Both the position numbers and the translations under genes were made by a program. Below the pieces are notes generated by a model. That model was not told the DNA's origin and did not search any database. It was given only the letters and a program-made list of their open reading frames with translations. Shown here one piece after another: positions 33,552 to 41,689 of a stretch of 47,406 bases of DNA; positions within the stretch are counted from its first letter, which is position 1; every line of letters begins with the position of its first letter. This stretch comes from Actinomadura sp. KC345 (GTDB lineage Bacteria > Actinomycetota > Actinomycetes > Streptosporangiales > Streptosporangiaceae): NCBI RefSeq assembly GCF_004348515.1, contig NZ_SMKH01000022.1, positions 1 through 47,406 of the forward strand, written 5' to 3'.

Positions 33552-35107
33552 GGGATCAGGACACCGGGGTTCAGGATCCCGGCCGGGTCGAGGGCGGTCT
33601 TCGCTGCGGTCAGCGCGGCGGCGAACGGGTCGGGCCGCTGCCGGTCGTACCAGGGGCGGTGATCGCGGCCGACCGCGTGATGATGGGTGATCGTGCCGCC
33701 GTTCGCCGCGATCGCCTCGGACACGGCGGCCTTGATCTCGTCCCACTGCGCGACGGTGCTGCCCCAGCGGCCGGACGCGTAGACGCCGAAGTACGGCGCG
33801 GGCCCGTCCGGGTAGACGTGGGTGAACCGGCAGGTCACCACACCGTCCGCCGCGACCTCCTGCATCGCCCTCCGCGCCGCCTCGGTGACGGCGCCGTGCA
33901 GCTCCTCGAACCGGTCCCAGGTGCACGCGGTCTCGAAGGTCTCGGCGATCATCGCGTGCCTGGCCAGCGCGTCCCGCTGGTAGGGCATCCGCAGGAACGA
34001 CGACCGCCAGGTGTCGCCCGTGCCCGCCCCACCGGACTCGTCCCGGACCTCGCCGCCGTGGTCCCGGCACAGCTCCAACGCCCGGTCCAGCGACGCCTGC
34101 ACAGGATGATCGGCGGACTCGAACGCGAGCAGCAGCACACCGCCCTCGACGGCGACCCCGGTGTTGATCAGCGCCTCGGCGGCGTCCAACAGCCGGCAGT
34201 TCGCCGGATACAACCCGCTCTGCGCGACCGCCCGGGTCGCCGCCACCGCCGCGCCGTAGTCGGCGAACCGCACCGACGCCTTGGCCCGCCATCGCGGACG
34301 CTCCTGCACCCGCATCCACGCCTCGGTGATGATCCCCAGGGCGCCCTCACTACCGAGAAAGAGCCGGTCGGGGGACGGCCCGGCGCCGGAGTCCGGCAGC
34401 CGCCGTGACTCGCTCACCCCACTCGGCGTGACGACGCGCATCGACTCGACCATGTCGTCGATGTGGGTGTAGAGCGTCGCGTAGTGCCCACCGGACCGGG
34501 TGGCGAGCCAGCCGCCGAGCGTGGAGAACTCGAACGACTGCGGGAAGTGCCGCAGCGTCAGCCCGTGCGGCCGGAGCTGCTCCTCCAGATGAGGCCCGAA
34601 CACCCCGCCCTGGATGCGAGCGGCCCGGCTGACCGGGTCGATCTCCACCACCCGGTCCAGCCGCTCAAGATCGACGGTGACCACCGGGCGGTCGTCGAAC
34701 CGCGGCTCGACGCCCCCGACCACCGAACTGCCACCGCCATAGGGGATCACGGCGATCCCGTCCCGCCCGCACCAGTCGAGCAGGTCGACAAGGTCACGCT
34801 CGTCGCGAGGCCGGGCAACGAGATCCGGCACATGCCGCAGATTCCCATGCAGGTTGCGCACCACGTCCCGGAAGGCCTTCCCATGCGCGTGCGCAGCACG
34901 ATCCCCCGGCTCATCGGAACACAACCCGGCAAGCGCCTCCGGCGCCCGAACCCGGGAGGCGGCCAGGCCGAGCGCGTCGACGTCCGGCGCCTCATGCCCG
35001 ACCAGCTCCCCGGACGTCAGCGCCCGCACCCGCGAGAGCAGGGCATCCAGCTCCTTCCCCCGCACCGCGTCCTCGACATTGCCCCAACCCCACCACGACC
35101 GCCCCAT
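33548..35107 (-). CDS. FAD-binding oxidase, alkyldihydroxyacetonephosphate synthase-like
   Basis: Flavoprotein of the vanillyl-alcohol-oxidase/AGPS group, 519 residues. The start GRSWWGWG is typical of AGPS-type bacterial proteins. The FAD-binding PYGGGSSVVGGVE is near residue 118, FSTLGGWLATRSGGHYATLY near 195, and the histidine cluster THHHAVGRDH near 475, which in AGPS is part of the active site, is intact. Bacterial members are widespread but usually have no known ether-lipid role; other FAD-linked 2-hydroxy-acid oxidases are the alternative. The ATG at 35107 follows GAGGAG. An Lrp regulator gene lies just upstream on the same strand. Confidence 0.85.
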   Translation of the reverse strand: MGRSWWGWGNVEDAVRGKELDALLSRVRALTSGELVGHEAPDVDALGLAASRVRAPEALAGLCSDEPGDRAAHAHGKAFRDVVRNLHGNLRHVPDLVARPRDERDLVDLLDWCGRDGIAVIPYGGGSSVVGGVEPRFDDRPVVTVDLERLDRVVEIDPVSRAARIQGGVFGPHLEEQLRPHGLTLRHFPQSFEFSTLGGWLATRSGGHYATLYTHIDDMVESMRVVTPSGVSESRRLPDSGAGPSPDRLFLGSEGALGIITEAWMRVQERPRWRAKASVRFADYGAAVAATRAVAQSGLYPANCRLLDAAEALINTGVAVEGGVLLLAFESADHPVQASLDRALELCRDHGGEVRDESGGAGTGDTWRSSFLRMPYQRDALARHAMIAETFETACTWDRFEELHGAVTEAARRAMQEVAADGVVTCRFTHVYPDGPAPYFGVYASGRWGSTVAQWDEIKAAVSEAIAANGGTITHHHAVGRDHRPWYDRQRPDPFAAALTAAKTALDPAGILNPGVLIP

Positions 35108-35208
35108 CACCGCTCCTCACCGCGCTTCCAGGATGAGGGCAGCCTGCCATGCCGACCGGGTGAGCGCCGTCCCGGAGGTCCTCGACCCGGCCGCTGTGGA
35201 GGATGGCC

Positions 35209-35724
35209 TTATGGCCGCCTGTCCTGTGGGCGAGGGGGCTGGGGCGCGGGAAGTGGGAGGGCCAGCCCGGTCTTGACGGTGTCGAAGACGACCAGGGTCT
35301 CGTAACGCTTGATGTTGTCGTCCGCCTTGAACAGGCGATCGCCGAGACGGCCGCACTCCCGCGTGCTCCGCGCGGCCAAGACGACCACGTAGTCCCACGG
35401 GCCCGCGACCCGGTAGCACTGCTGGACCTGCGGGCTCGCGAGCAGCCGTTCGGCGAAGGCGTCGTGATGCTCGAACGACTCCTGGTTCAGGGTCACCAGG
35501 ACCACGGCCAGGACGGTGGGACCGAAGCGGTGCGGGTCGAGCACGGCGACCTGCCTGGCGATGAGGCCGTCCCTGCGATAGCGGGCGATCCGCCGCTGGA
35601 CGGCGCTCAGAGAGAGCCCGACCTGTTCGCCGAGGTCGTGCAGGGTACGTCCGGCGTCGTGTTGGAGCAGGTCCAGCAACAGGGCGTCGATTTCGTCCAG
35701 CTGCGGTGGCGGTGATTCGGGCAC
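35209..35724 (-). CDS. Lrp/AsnC-family transcriptional regulator
   Basis: 171-residue regulator with an N-terminal helix-turn-helix (LDEIDALLLDLLQHDAGRTL then GEQVGLSLSAVQRRIARYRR) and a C-terminal RAM domain (VLVTLNQESFEHHDAFAERL, VAGPWDYVVVLAARSTREC). The ~15-residue tail is proline-rich. The GTG start at 35724 has no ribosome site; TAATCT only four bases upstream would be a -10 box for a leaderless mRNA. It probably responds to an amino acid and may control the flavoenzyme gene that follows on the same strand after 101 bases, or the divergent reductase. Confidence 0.85.
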   Translation of the reverse strand: MPESPPPQLDEIDALLLDLLQHDAGRTLHDLGEQVGLSLSAVQRRIARYRRDGLIARQVAVLDPHRFGPTVLAVVLVTLNQESFEHHDAFAERLLASPQVQQCYRVAGPWDYVVVLAARSTRECGRLGDRLFKADDNIKRYETLVVFDTVKTGLALPLPAPQPPRPQDRRP

Positions 35725-35739
35725 GCAAGATTATTGCGT
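35723..35739. promoter_or_regulatory. Palindrome at the Lrp gene start
   Basis: ACGCAA-gatta-TTGCGT is a perfect 6-base inverted repeat with a 5-base AT-rich centre, overlapping the GTG start of the Lrp gene and its putative -10. A second palindrome AGAATTCT lies at 35749-35756. Lrp-type autoregulation through this site is plausible. Confidence 0.45.
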
Positions 35740-35876
35740 TGCGGCACAAGAATTCTCAATCGCTTCGATCGGGAGTTCGATTAGCCTCGGCCAGGCCTGG
35801 AAGCACCCGAGCAAAGGCGGCGCGCATGGATCTGGACGTTGCGACGGAGCCGCGACTTGGAGGAGGGGAGCAGGTC

Positions 35877-36458
35877 ATGGCGGTTTCAGTGCTTGACATG
35901 TCGATGTCGCTCGACGGGTATATCGCGGGCCCGGACGACAAGCCCGGCAACCCCGGGGGTGACGGCTTCGCCCGGCTGCACGAATGGGGCCTCACGCCGG
36001 AGGGCGAATTCCACCGGTCCGGTCAGGCCGGTGAGGTGCTCGGCGAAATGGCGGCGGCCGGCGCGGTCCTGGCGGGACGGCGCACCGCGGAGCAGGTCGA
36101 TCACTGGGGTGGTGATCACCACGGTCAGGGGATCCCGGTCTTCGTGGCCAGCCATCGGCCGCCCGCCCCGTCCGTGGCGGACCATCCGCTGGTGACCTAC
36201 GTGACCGAAGGGATCGAGAGCGCGATGGCACAGGCCAAGGCCGCCGGAGACCGGCACGTGCACGTGATCGGCGCCTACACGGCGCAGCGGGCGATCGAGG
36301 CCGGGCTGCTGGACGAGGTGCGGATCCATCTGGTCCCGGTGCTGTTCGGCCGTGGCCGGCGGCTGTTCGACGTGCTGCCGTCGCGCGTGGAGCTGGACAT
36401 CGTCCGGGTGATCGACACACCGGAGGCCACCCACATCCGCTACCGCATCCGCCGCTGA
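35877..36458 (+). CDS. Dihydrofolate-reductase-like (RibD C-terminal domain) protein
   Basis: 193-residue NADPH-binding reductase-fold protein. Family features are MSMSLDGYIAGPDDKPGNPG at the start, AVLAGRRTAEQVDHW and HVHVIGAYTAQRAIEAGLLD, then VRIHLVPVLFGRGRRLFDVL. These proteins resemble RibD/DHFR, but most have no known substrate. ATG 35877 is chosen because GGAGGAGGGGAG lies just upstream; a more distal ATG at 35826 would add 17 residues. Divergent from the Lrp gene. Confidence 0.85.
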   Translation: MAVSVLDMSMSLDGYIAGPDDKPGNPGGDGFARLHEWGLTPEGEFHRSGQAGEVLGEMAAAGAVLAGRRTAEQVDHWGGDHHGQGIPVFVASHRPPAPSVADHPLVTYVTEGIESAMAQAKAAGDRHVHVIGAYTAQRAIEAGLLDEVRIHLVPVLFGRGRRLFDVLPSRVELDIVRVIDTPEATHIRYRIRR

Positions 36459-36477
36459 ACCGGTCGGTGACGCTGGG

Positions 36478-37266
36478 ATGGTGGACGCAGTGAAGCGCAT
36501 CGGCATCATCGGAGTCGGCGAGATCGGCCGGGCCATCGTGACGGGCCTGTGCGACGGGGCCCGCACGTCGCCGGAGGTGTTCCTCTCCCCTCGGGGGGCG
36601 GGCACGGTCGCGAACCTGGCCAAGCGCTTCGAGGGCGTGCGGGTGTGCGCCCGCAATCAGGAGGTGATCGACCGTTCCGAGGTGGTGGTCATCGCCGTGC
36701 GCCGCGAGGACCGGCACGACGCACTCGCCGGCTTGAGGGTGGACCCCGGCAAGCCAGTCGTCAACGTGATGGCGGGCGTCGGCATCGATGACCTGCGCCG
36801 GACACTGGCCACCGACGCCCCGCTGGTACGGGCCATCCCCCTGCCTGCCGTACGCGAACGCCGCTCGATCACGGTCACCTACCCGTCGCACCCTGCGGTG
36901 AACTCCCTTTTCGAGCGCTTGGGCGGGGTGCTCCCGGTCGAGGACGAGGCGGCCTTCAACGTTCTCTCCGCGCTGACGGGAACGCTGACCACGCACTACG
37001 CGTATCTCGCCACGCTCACCTCGTGGGCCGTCGGCCACGGCATCGATTCCGGCGACGCTGGCGACTACGTCCGCAGCCTCTTCCTGGGAGTCGGCCGCGC
37101 CCTGACCGACGAGACCCGCTCCCTGCACCGGCTCGCCGCCGACCACGAGACCCCGAAGGGAAGCAACGAACGCATCCGCACCACATGGTTCACTCCGGCC
37201 AACGCCGAAGCCCTCACCAAGGCCCTCGATGAACTCCTCACCGACCTTGAGAACCCGTCCGTGTGA
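36478..37266 (+). CDS. Pyrroline-5-carboxylate-reductase-like NAD(P) oxidoreductase
   Basis: 262-residue oxidoreductase. The nucleotide fold KRIGIIGVGEIGRAIVTGL is at residues 6-24, and IDRSEVVVIAVRRED and PVVNVMAGVGIDDLRR follow as in ProC. The expected ProC stretch with RAMPNTPA is replaced by RAIPLPAVRERRSITVTYPS, so it is a divergent family member and may not make proline. C-terminal helices (dimer domain) are present. It lies 19 bases after the DHFR-like gene and is probably co-transcribed. GTG at 36490 is an alternative start. Confidence 0.8.
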   Translation: MVDAVKRIGIIGVGEIGRAIVTGLCDGARTSPEVFLSPRGAGTVANLAKRFEGVRVCARNQEVIDRSEVVVIAVRREDRHDALAGLRVDPGKPVVNVMAGVGIDDLRRTLATDAPLVRAIPLPAVRERRSITVTYPSHPAVNSLFERLGGVLPVEDEAAFNVLSALTGTLTTHYAYLATLTSWAVGHGIDSGDAGDYVRSLFLGVGRALTDETRSLHRLAADHETPKGSNERIRTTWFTPANAEALTKALDELLTDLENPSV

Positions 37267-37387
37267 GGGCGCTGGTGAGACGCCCTGGCATGCGTGCTGG
37301 GCCCGGTGTCGATTCCGTCCAAGACGGCGCCGCGTCCCCGTTCTAGTGTGAGCCTGGTAGCTCGCCCGAACATGAGGAGAAGGCACT

Positions 37388-37966
37388 ATGCGTGAGTTGG
37401 TCTACACCGGTTTCATGTCGCTCGACGGTGTTGTGGACTCCCCCGGCGGCGGGCCGGAGGAGGAGCACCGCAGCGGCGGCTGGGTGTTCAAGGACCTCGA
37501 GTTCGTCCCGGAAGCCTGGTCGCTGAAGGCCGAGGAGCTCGCCGACACGACGGCGCTGATGTTCGGACGCCGCAGCTACGAGGCGTTCGCCGCGGTCTGG
37601 CCCGGCTCGGAGGACCACGCCGACTACAAGGAACTGCCCAAGTACGTGGTGTCGACCACGTTGGCCGACGACGCCCTTGTCGACGGGTGGGGGCCGACGA
37701 CGATCCTGCGCTCGACCGAGGACGTCGCCGCGCTCAAGGAGGGCGAGGGCGGCGCGATCTTCATCCACGGGAGCGCGGAGCTGGCCCGGCGGCTGTCGGA
37801 CGCGGGCCTGATCGACCGGTACAACCTGCTCGTCTTCCCCGTACTGCTCGGTGCCGGGAAGAGCCTGTTCGGGCGGGCCGACCGCGACAAGCACATGCTG
37901 AAGCTCCGGGAGTCGGAGAGCTACCCGAACGGGATCCTGAAGCTGGTCTACGGCGTCGAGCGCTGA
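37388..37966 (+). CDS. Dihydrofolate-reductase-like (RibD C-terminal domain) protein
   Basis: 192-residue protein of the same broad family as the gene at 35877 but of a different subgroup. It starts MRELVYTGFMSLDGVVDSPG, then ALMFGRRSYEAFAAVWPG, GAIFIHGSAELARRLSDAGL and YNLLVFPVLLGAGKSLF. Typical length and order for the subgroup, which is often found beside AraC or SRPBCC genes. Its last 19 bases overlap the 3' end of the frameshifted AraC gene on the other strand. Preceded by GAGGAGAAGG. Confidence 0.88.
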   Translation: MRELVYTGFMSLDGVVDSPGGGPEEEHRSGGWVFKDLEFVPEAWSLKAEELADTTALMFGRRSYEAFAAVWPGSEDHADYKELPKYVVSTTLADDALVDGWGPTTILRSTEDVAALKEGEGGAIFIHGSAELARRLSDAGLIDRYNLLVFPVLLGAGKSLFGRADRDKHMLKLRESESYPNGILKLVYGVER

Positions 37967-38650
37967 TCGAGGTCGAGGCCGATCGCGCCGCCGGCGCCCT
38001 TGCGCAGTTGCCCGACGGTCCGTCCGACGTAGGAGCGCAGCCCGGGCCAGGTGCGGTTCGTCGAAGTAGTCGAGCTTGGCGACGACGGTGGCGGCCGGAT
38101 CACCGGCCGCCAGCAGCCCCGCCGCCGTGCGGGCCCGCTCGATCTGCCGGATGGCGCCCCGTGTCAGCCCGGTCGCGGCGCGGAACCGGCGTTCGACCGT
38201 GCGCCCCGAGACGTCCGGGCGGTGACCCCGCAGCACCTCGGCGACGAGCGGGTCACCGACCACGATGCCGGCCTGGACGAGACGCCCGACCAGGGCCTCG
38301 GCGTCGTCGGGGCCGGGCGTCTCCCACCGCGCGCCGTCCAGCCGGAACGTCCGGCGCGTGGTGTCGGGAAGCTCGACGCCCGCGTCGACCAGCGCCGATG
38401 TGGGCACGGCCCGCAACGAGGTCCCCACCGCGAACTCGATACCCGTGAAGTTCGCGCCCTCCGGCACCGGCGCCATGCCGGTGCGGGTCTCGGGACCAGT
38501 GATGCTCGTGTACGCCCGGCCGTCCTGCTCCCAGAACACCAGCCCCCAGCGCACCCCCGCCACGGACGTCATCTCCGTGACCTGCTCGCTCGTGCAGGTC
38601 CAGACGGTGTCGATCCACGGCGAGTCGGACTCGCGTGACCCGAAGCGCAT
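37948..38650 (-). pseudogene. AraC-family regulator, frameshifted near the 3' end
   Basis: The frame starting ATG 38650 (or GTG 38656) encodes an N-terminal sensor region and an AraC-type DNA-binding domain: VSGRTVERRFRAATGLTRGA, RQIERARTAAGLLAAGDPAA, VVAKLDYFDEPHLAR. At GCCCGGG (about 38043-38049) the frame changes. The expected continuation LRSYVGRTVGQLRKGAGGAI, then a TAG at 37948-37950, is in the next frame, while the original frame runs on with arginine-rich nonsense to about 37343. One extra base, or two missing, in a G/C run explains it. The second helix-turn-helix would be lost, so it is a recent pseudogene or a sequencing error. Confidence 0.75.
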
Positions 38651-38734
38651 TTCCACGGACGCAGAATACGCCGCGTCGCCTGATCAAGGACGCGGCGGCG
38701 CGTCGTGGGTGCGTGAACGTGCCGGGTGGACGGA

Positions 38735-39631
38735 CTACGCGGGGAAGGGGCCGGCTCGGCCCAGGAGGGCCTGGACCGGGTTGGTCAGGCGGTCGGATAG
38801 CCAGGCTGCGGTTTCGGTGACCGTGCTCAGGTCGATGCCGGTGTCCATGCCTGTGCGGTCGAGCATGTAGTGGAGGTCTTCGGTGGCGATGTTGCCTGTC
38901 GCGGCGGGGGCGAAGGGGCAGCCGCCGAAACCGCCGGTGCTGGCGTCCAGGGCGCTCACGCCGTGGTCCAGGGCGGCCATCGCGTTGGCGTAGCCGGTGT
39001 TGCGGGTGTTGTGGAAGTGGCAGCGCAGGGGGATGTCCGGAGCGATCCCCCTGGCGCCCTCCAGGAGGGTGCGGACCTGGGCGGGGACGCCCACGCCGAT
39101 CGTGTCGGCGATGCAGATCTCGTCCGGTGGCCCGTTCTCGATGATCCGGCGGATGATGTCGAGGACCTTGTCGGCGGGGACCTCGCCCTCGAACGGGCAG
39201 CCGAACGCGGCGGCGAGGGTGACCGTGCGGTAGAGCCCGGCCTCGTGGGCCTTCTCGGCGATGAGGCCCCAGTTGGCGATGCCCCTCTCGACCGTGCAGC
39301 CCTGGTTGCGCAGGCTGAACTCGTCGGTCGACACGACCACGACGTTGATCTCGTCGACGCTGGTCGCGACGGCGCGGCCGAGGCCCTGCGGGTTGAGGAC
39401 CAGGCCCGCGTAGCTGACGCCGTCGACACGGGGGAGGGCCTCCATCACCGCCTCGGCGTCGGCCATCTGGGGGACCCGCTTGGGGTTGACGAAGCTGACG
39501 GCCTCGATCCGGCGGAGCCCGGCGGCGATGCTGCGCTCGATGAGGCGCACCTTGTCGGCGGTCGGGAGGATCGCGGACTCGTTCTGCAGCCCGTCGCGGG
39601 GTCCCACCTCGATCACTTCGACGTCCGGCAT
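38735..39631 (-). CDS. Hydroxymethylglutaryl-CoA lyase-like enzyme
   Basis: Retro-aldol cleavage of 3-hydroxy-3-methylglutaryl-CoA to acetyl-CoA and acetoacetate, or of a related 3-hydroxyacyl-CoA, in a TIM barrel. 298 residues, the family's usual size. Catalytic features are intact: EVGPRDGLQNE at residues 7-17, CHFHNT metal-binding histidines near 205, and the loop GGFGGCPFAPAATGN with its cysteine near 240. GGGGAG precedes ATG 39631. Divergent from the GntR/CoA-transferase operon and sharing its control region, so the lyase probably acts on a CoA ester made by the transferase at 40439. Confidence 0.88.
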   Translation of the reverse strand: MPDVEVIEVGPRDGLQNESAILPTADKVRLIERSIAAGLRRIEAVSFVNPKRVPQMADAEAVMEALPRVDGVSYAGLVLNPQGLGRAVATSVDEINVVVVSTDEFSLRNQGCTVERGIANWGLIAEKAHEAGLYRTVTLAAAFGCPFEGEVPADKVLDIIRRIIENGPPDEICIADTIGVGVPAQVRTLLEGARGIAPDIPLRCHFHNTRNTGYANAMAALDHGVSALDASTGGFGGCPFAPAATGNIATEDLHYMLDRTGMDTGIDLSTVTETAAWLSDRLTNPVQALLGRAGPFPA

Positions 39632-39641
39632 CTGGCTCCCC

Positions 39642-39726
39642 TTGTATGCAATCCGTGGGCGATATGACGAATTTACTCAGGTCACCGCTTGTGTCAAGCG
39701 ACCTTCATTGCTTATGTTGCATGCAA
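39642..39726. promoter_or_regulatory. Paired GntR-type palindromes between lyase and gntR
   Basis: TTGTATGCAA (39642-39651) and the perfect palindrome TTGCATGCAA (39717-39726) differ by one base. The first is 11 bases above the lyase start, the second 20 bases above the GntR ATG. The sequence matches the style of FadR/FCD-type GntR operators. Each copy would block one divergent gene. Confidence 0.65.
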
Positions 39727-39746
39727 TCGACCCGGGGGAGGTTCGG

Positions 39747-40415
39747 ATGGTCCGTGCCGTGGACCGTGTGTACACGCGGTTGCGCGCCGACATCCTGGAC
39801 GGCGTCCACCCGCCCGGGGCGCGCATCGGCGAGGCCGAACTGGCCGAGGCCACCGGCTCCAGCCGGACGCCGGTCCGGGAGGCGCTGCGCAAGCTGGAGG
39901 TCGAGGGGCTCGTGGAGATCCTGCCCCACCGCGGCGCGCGGGTCCCGGGCTGGACGCCCGACGACCTGGAGGAGATCTACGACCTGCGGATGCTGCTGGA
40001 GGCCGCCGCCGCCCGGCGGGCCGCCGACCGGATCGAGCCCAAGGACATCGACCGGATGGCGGAGCTGTGCGACCTCATCGAGGAGGCCGCCGAGCCGGGC
40101 GACGCGCAGGACCTCGACCAGGTCGCCGAGCTGAACGCCGAGTTCCACGGGATCGTCCGCGCCGCGGCCGCCAGCGCCCGGCTGGTGTCCATGCTCAACA
40201 CCGTCACGCAGCTTCCGCTGGTGATGCGGACCTTCCACCGCTACTCGCCGGACGACCTCGGCCGCAGCTTCGCCCACCACCGCGAGCTGGTCACCGCCCT
40301 CCGCGCGGGGGACGGCACCTGGGCCGAGTCCGTGACGCGGGCCCATGTGCTCGCCGCGAAGGCGGTGCTGCTGCGCGCCGCCCGCACCGAACCGGCGCTC
40401 CCCGAACACGACTGA
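39747..40415 (+). CDS. GntR-family regulator (FCD/FadR subfamily)
   Basis: 222-residue regulator with a winged helix at residues about 5-70 (VYTRLRADILDGVHPPGARI, then AEATGSSRTPVREALRKLEV) and an all-helical FCD effector domain containing the acidic/histidine metal-ligand pattern (DLRMLLEAAAA, LNAEFHGIVRAA, HHRELVTAL). GGGGGAGG precedes ATG 39747. It lies between the divergent lyase and the CoA-transferase, and probably represses both until a carboxylic-acid pathway intermediate binds. Confidence 0.9.
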   Translation: MVRAVDRVYTRLRADILDGVHPPGARIGEAELAEATGSSRTPVREALRKLEVEGLVEILPHRGARVPGWTPDDLEEIYDLRMLLEAAAARRAADRIEPKDIDRMAELCDLIEEAAEPGDAQDLDQVAELNAEFHGIVRAAAASARLVSMLNTVTQLPLVMRTFHRYSPDDLGRSFAHHRELVTALRAGDGTWAESVTRAHVLAAKAVLLRAARTEPALPEHD

Positions 40416-40438
40416 CACACGAAACGAGGACCCGCCAG

Positions 40439-41662
40439 ATGTCCACGCAAGACGGCGCCGCACAGGACGCCCGAGGCCCGCTCTCCGACCTGCGCGTCGT
40501 GGAGATGGGCCAGCTGCTCGCCGGCCCGTTCTGCGGGCAGCTCCTCGGCGACTTCGGCGCCGAGGTGATCAAGCTCGAATCGCCGGGCGCCGGTGACCCG
40601 ATGCGCCAGTGGGGACGGGAGAAGCCGCACGGAAAGTCGCTGTGGTGGCCGGTCGTCGCCCGCAACAAGAAGTCGGTGACCTGCAACCTGCGCACCCCGG
40701 AGGGCCAGGACCTCGCCCGCCGGATCATCGCCGAGGCCGACATCGTCGTGGAGAACTTCCGCCCCGGGACGCTGGAGCGCTGGGGCCTGGACTTCGAGAG
40801 CCTCCGCGAGGCCAACCCCGGGCTGGTGCTGGTGCGGGTTTCCGGTTTCGGGCAGAGCGGGCCCTATGCTCCGCGCGCCGGGTACGGCTCGATCGGTGAG
40901 GCGATGGGCGGCATCCGGTACGTGACCGGCGATCCGGGCAACGCGCCGTCCCGCGCCGGGATCTCGCTCGGCGACTCGCTCGCCGCGGTGTTCGCCACGA
41001 TCGGCACGCTCGTGGCGGTGCACAACCGCACCCGGACGGGACGCGGCCAGGTGGTCGACTCGGCCATCTACGAGGCGGTGCTGGCGATGATGGAGTCGCT
41101 GCTGCCCGAGTGGTCCGTGGCGGGCTACCAGCGTGAACGCACCGGTTCGGTCCTGCCGAACGTGTCGCCCAGCAACGTCTACCCGACCGCGTCCGGCGAG
41201 ATGATCCTCATCGCCGCGAACCAGGACACCGTCTTCGCCCGGCTCGCCAAGACGATGGGCCGCCCGGAGCTGAGCGACGACGAGCGCTACGCCGGGCACG
41301 CCGCCCGCGGCGCGAACATGGACGAGCTGGACGAGATCATCTCCGCGTGGTCGGCCGGGATCGAGACCGCCGACCTGCTGGAGATCCTCCACGAGAACGG
41401 CGTCCCGGCGGGCCGCATCTACACGGCCAAGGACATGTTCGACGACCCGCACTTCGCCGCCCGCGACGCGATCGTGCGGCTCGCCCACCCCGACTTCGGC
41501 GAGCTGCCGATGCACAACGCGTTCCCCAAGCTCAGCGAGACGCCCGGCGCCGTCCGGCACCCCGGCCCGGGGCTCGGCGAGCACAACCAGGAGGTCTACG
41601 GCGGCCTCCTGGACCTGAAGCGGGACGAGATCGGCGCGCTGTCGGAGCGCGGAGTCATCTGA
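40439..41662 (+). CDS. Family III CoA-transferase (CaiB/BaiF)
   Basis: Transfers CoA between carboxylic acids, 407 residues. Family motifs: LRVVEMGQLLAGPFCGQLLG near 19-38, FGAEVIKLESPGAGDPMRQW, ARNKKSVTCNLRTPEGQDLA and VENFRPGTLERWGLDFESL. The presumed catalytic aspartate is in GRGQVVDSAIYEAVL near residue 204. The C-terminal HPDFGELPMHNAFPKLSETP and GLGEHNQEVY complete the pattern. It starts 23 bases after gntR and precedes the hydantoinase genes by 27 bases. With the lyase it could activate and then split a 3-hydroxy dicarboxylic acid; alpha-methylacyl-CoA racemase is a related but less likely identity. Confidence 0.9.
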   Translation: MSTQDGAAQDARGPLSDLRVVEMGQLLAGPFCGQLLGDFGAEVIKLESPGAGDPMRQWGREKPHGKSLWWPVVARNKKSVTCNLRTPEGQDLARRIIAEADIVVENFRPGTLERWGLDFESLREANPGLVLVRVSGFGQSGPYAPRAGYGSIGEAMGGIRYVTGDPGNAPSRAGISLGDSLAAVFATIGTLVAVHNRTRTGRGQVVDSAIYEAVLAMMESLLPEWSVAGYQRERTGSVLPNVSPSNVYPTASGEMILIAANQDTVFARLAKTMGRPELSDDERYAGHAARGANMDELDEIISAWSAGIETADLLEILHENGVPAGRIYTAKDMFDDPHFAARDAIVRLAHPDFGELPMHNAFPKLSETPGAVRHPGPGLGEHNQEVYGGLLDLKRDEIGALSERGVI

Positions 41663-41689
41663 CACCTTCACCACCATCGGGAGGCCCCT

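Noticed and set aside
37264-37286. Hairpin AGGGCG/CGCCCT after the ProC-like gene as a terminator
   Set aside because: The stem has only six base pairs, a nine-base loop and no T-run; too weak to list as a feature.
38735-39631. 2-Isopropylmalate or homocitrate synthase
   Set aside because: GPRDGLQNE and the GGCPFAP cysteine loop are specific to the HMG-CoA-lyase branch, and the protein lacks the extra C-terminal domain of the synthases.
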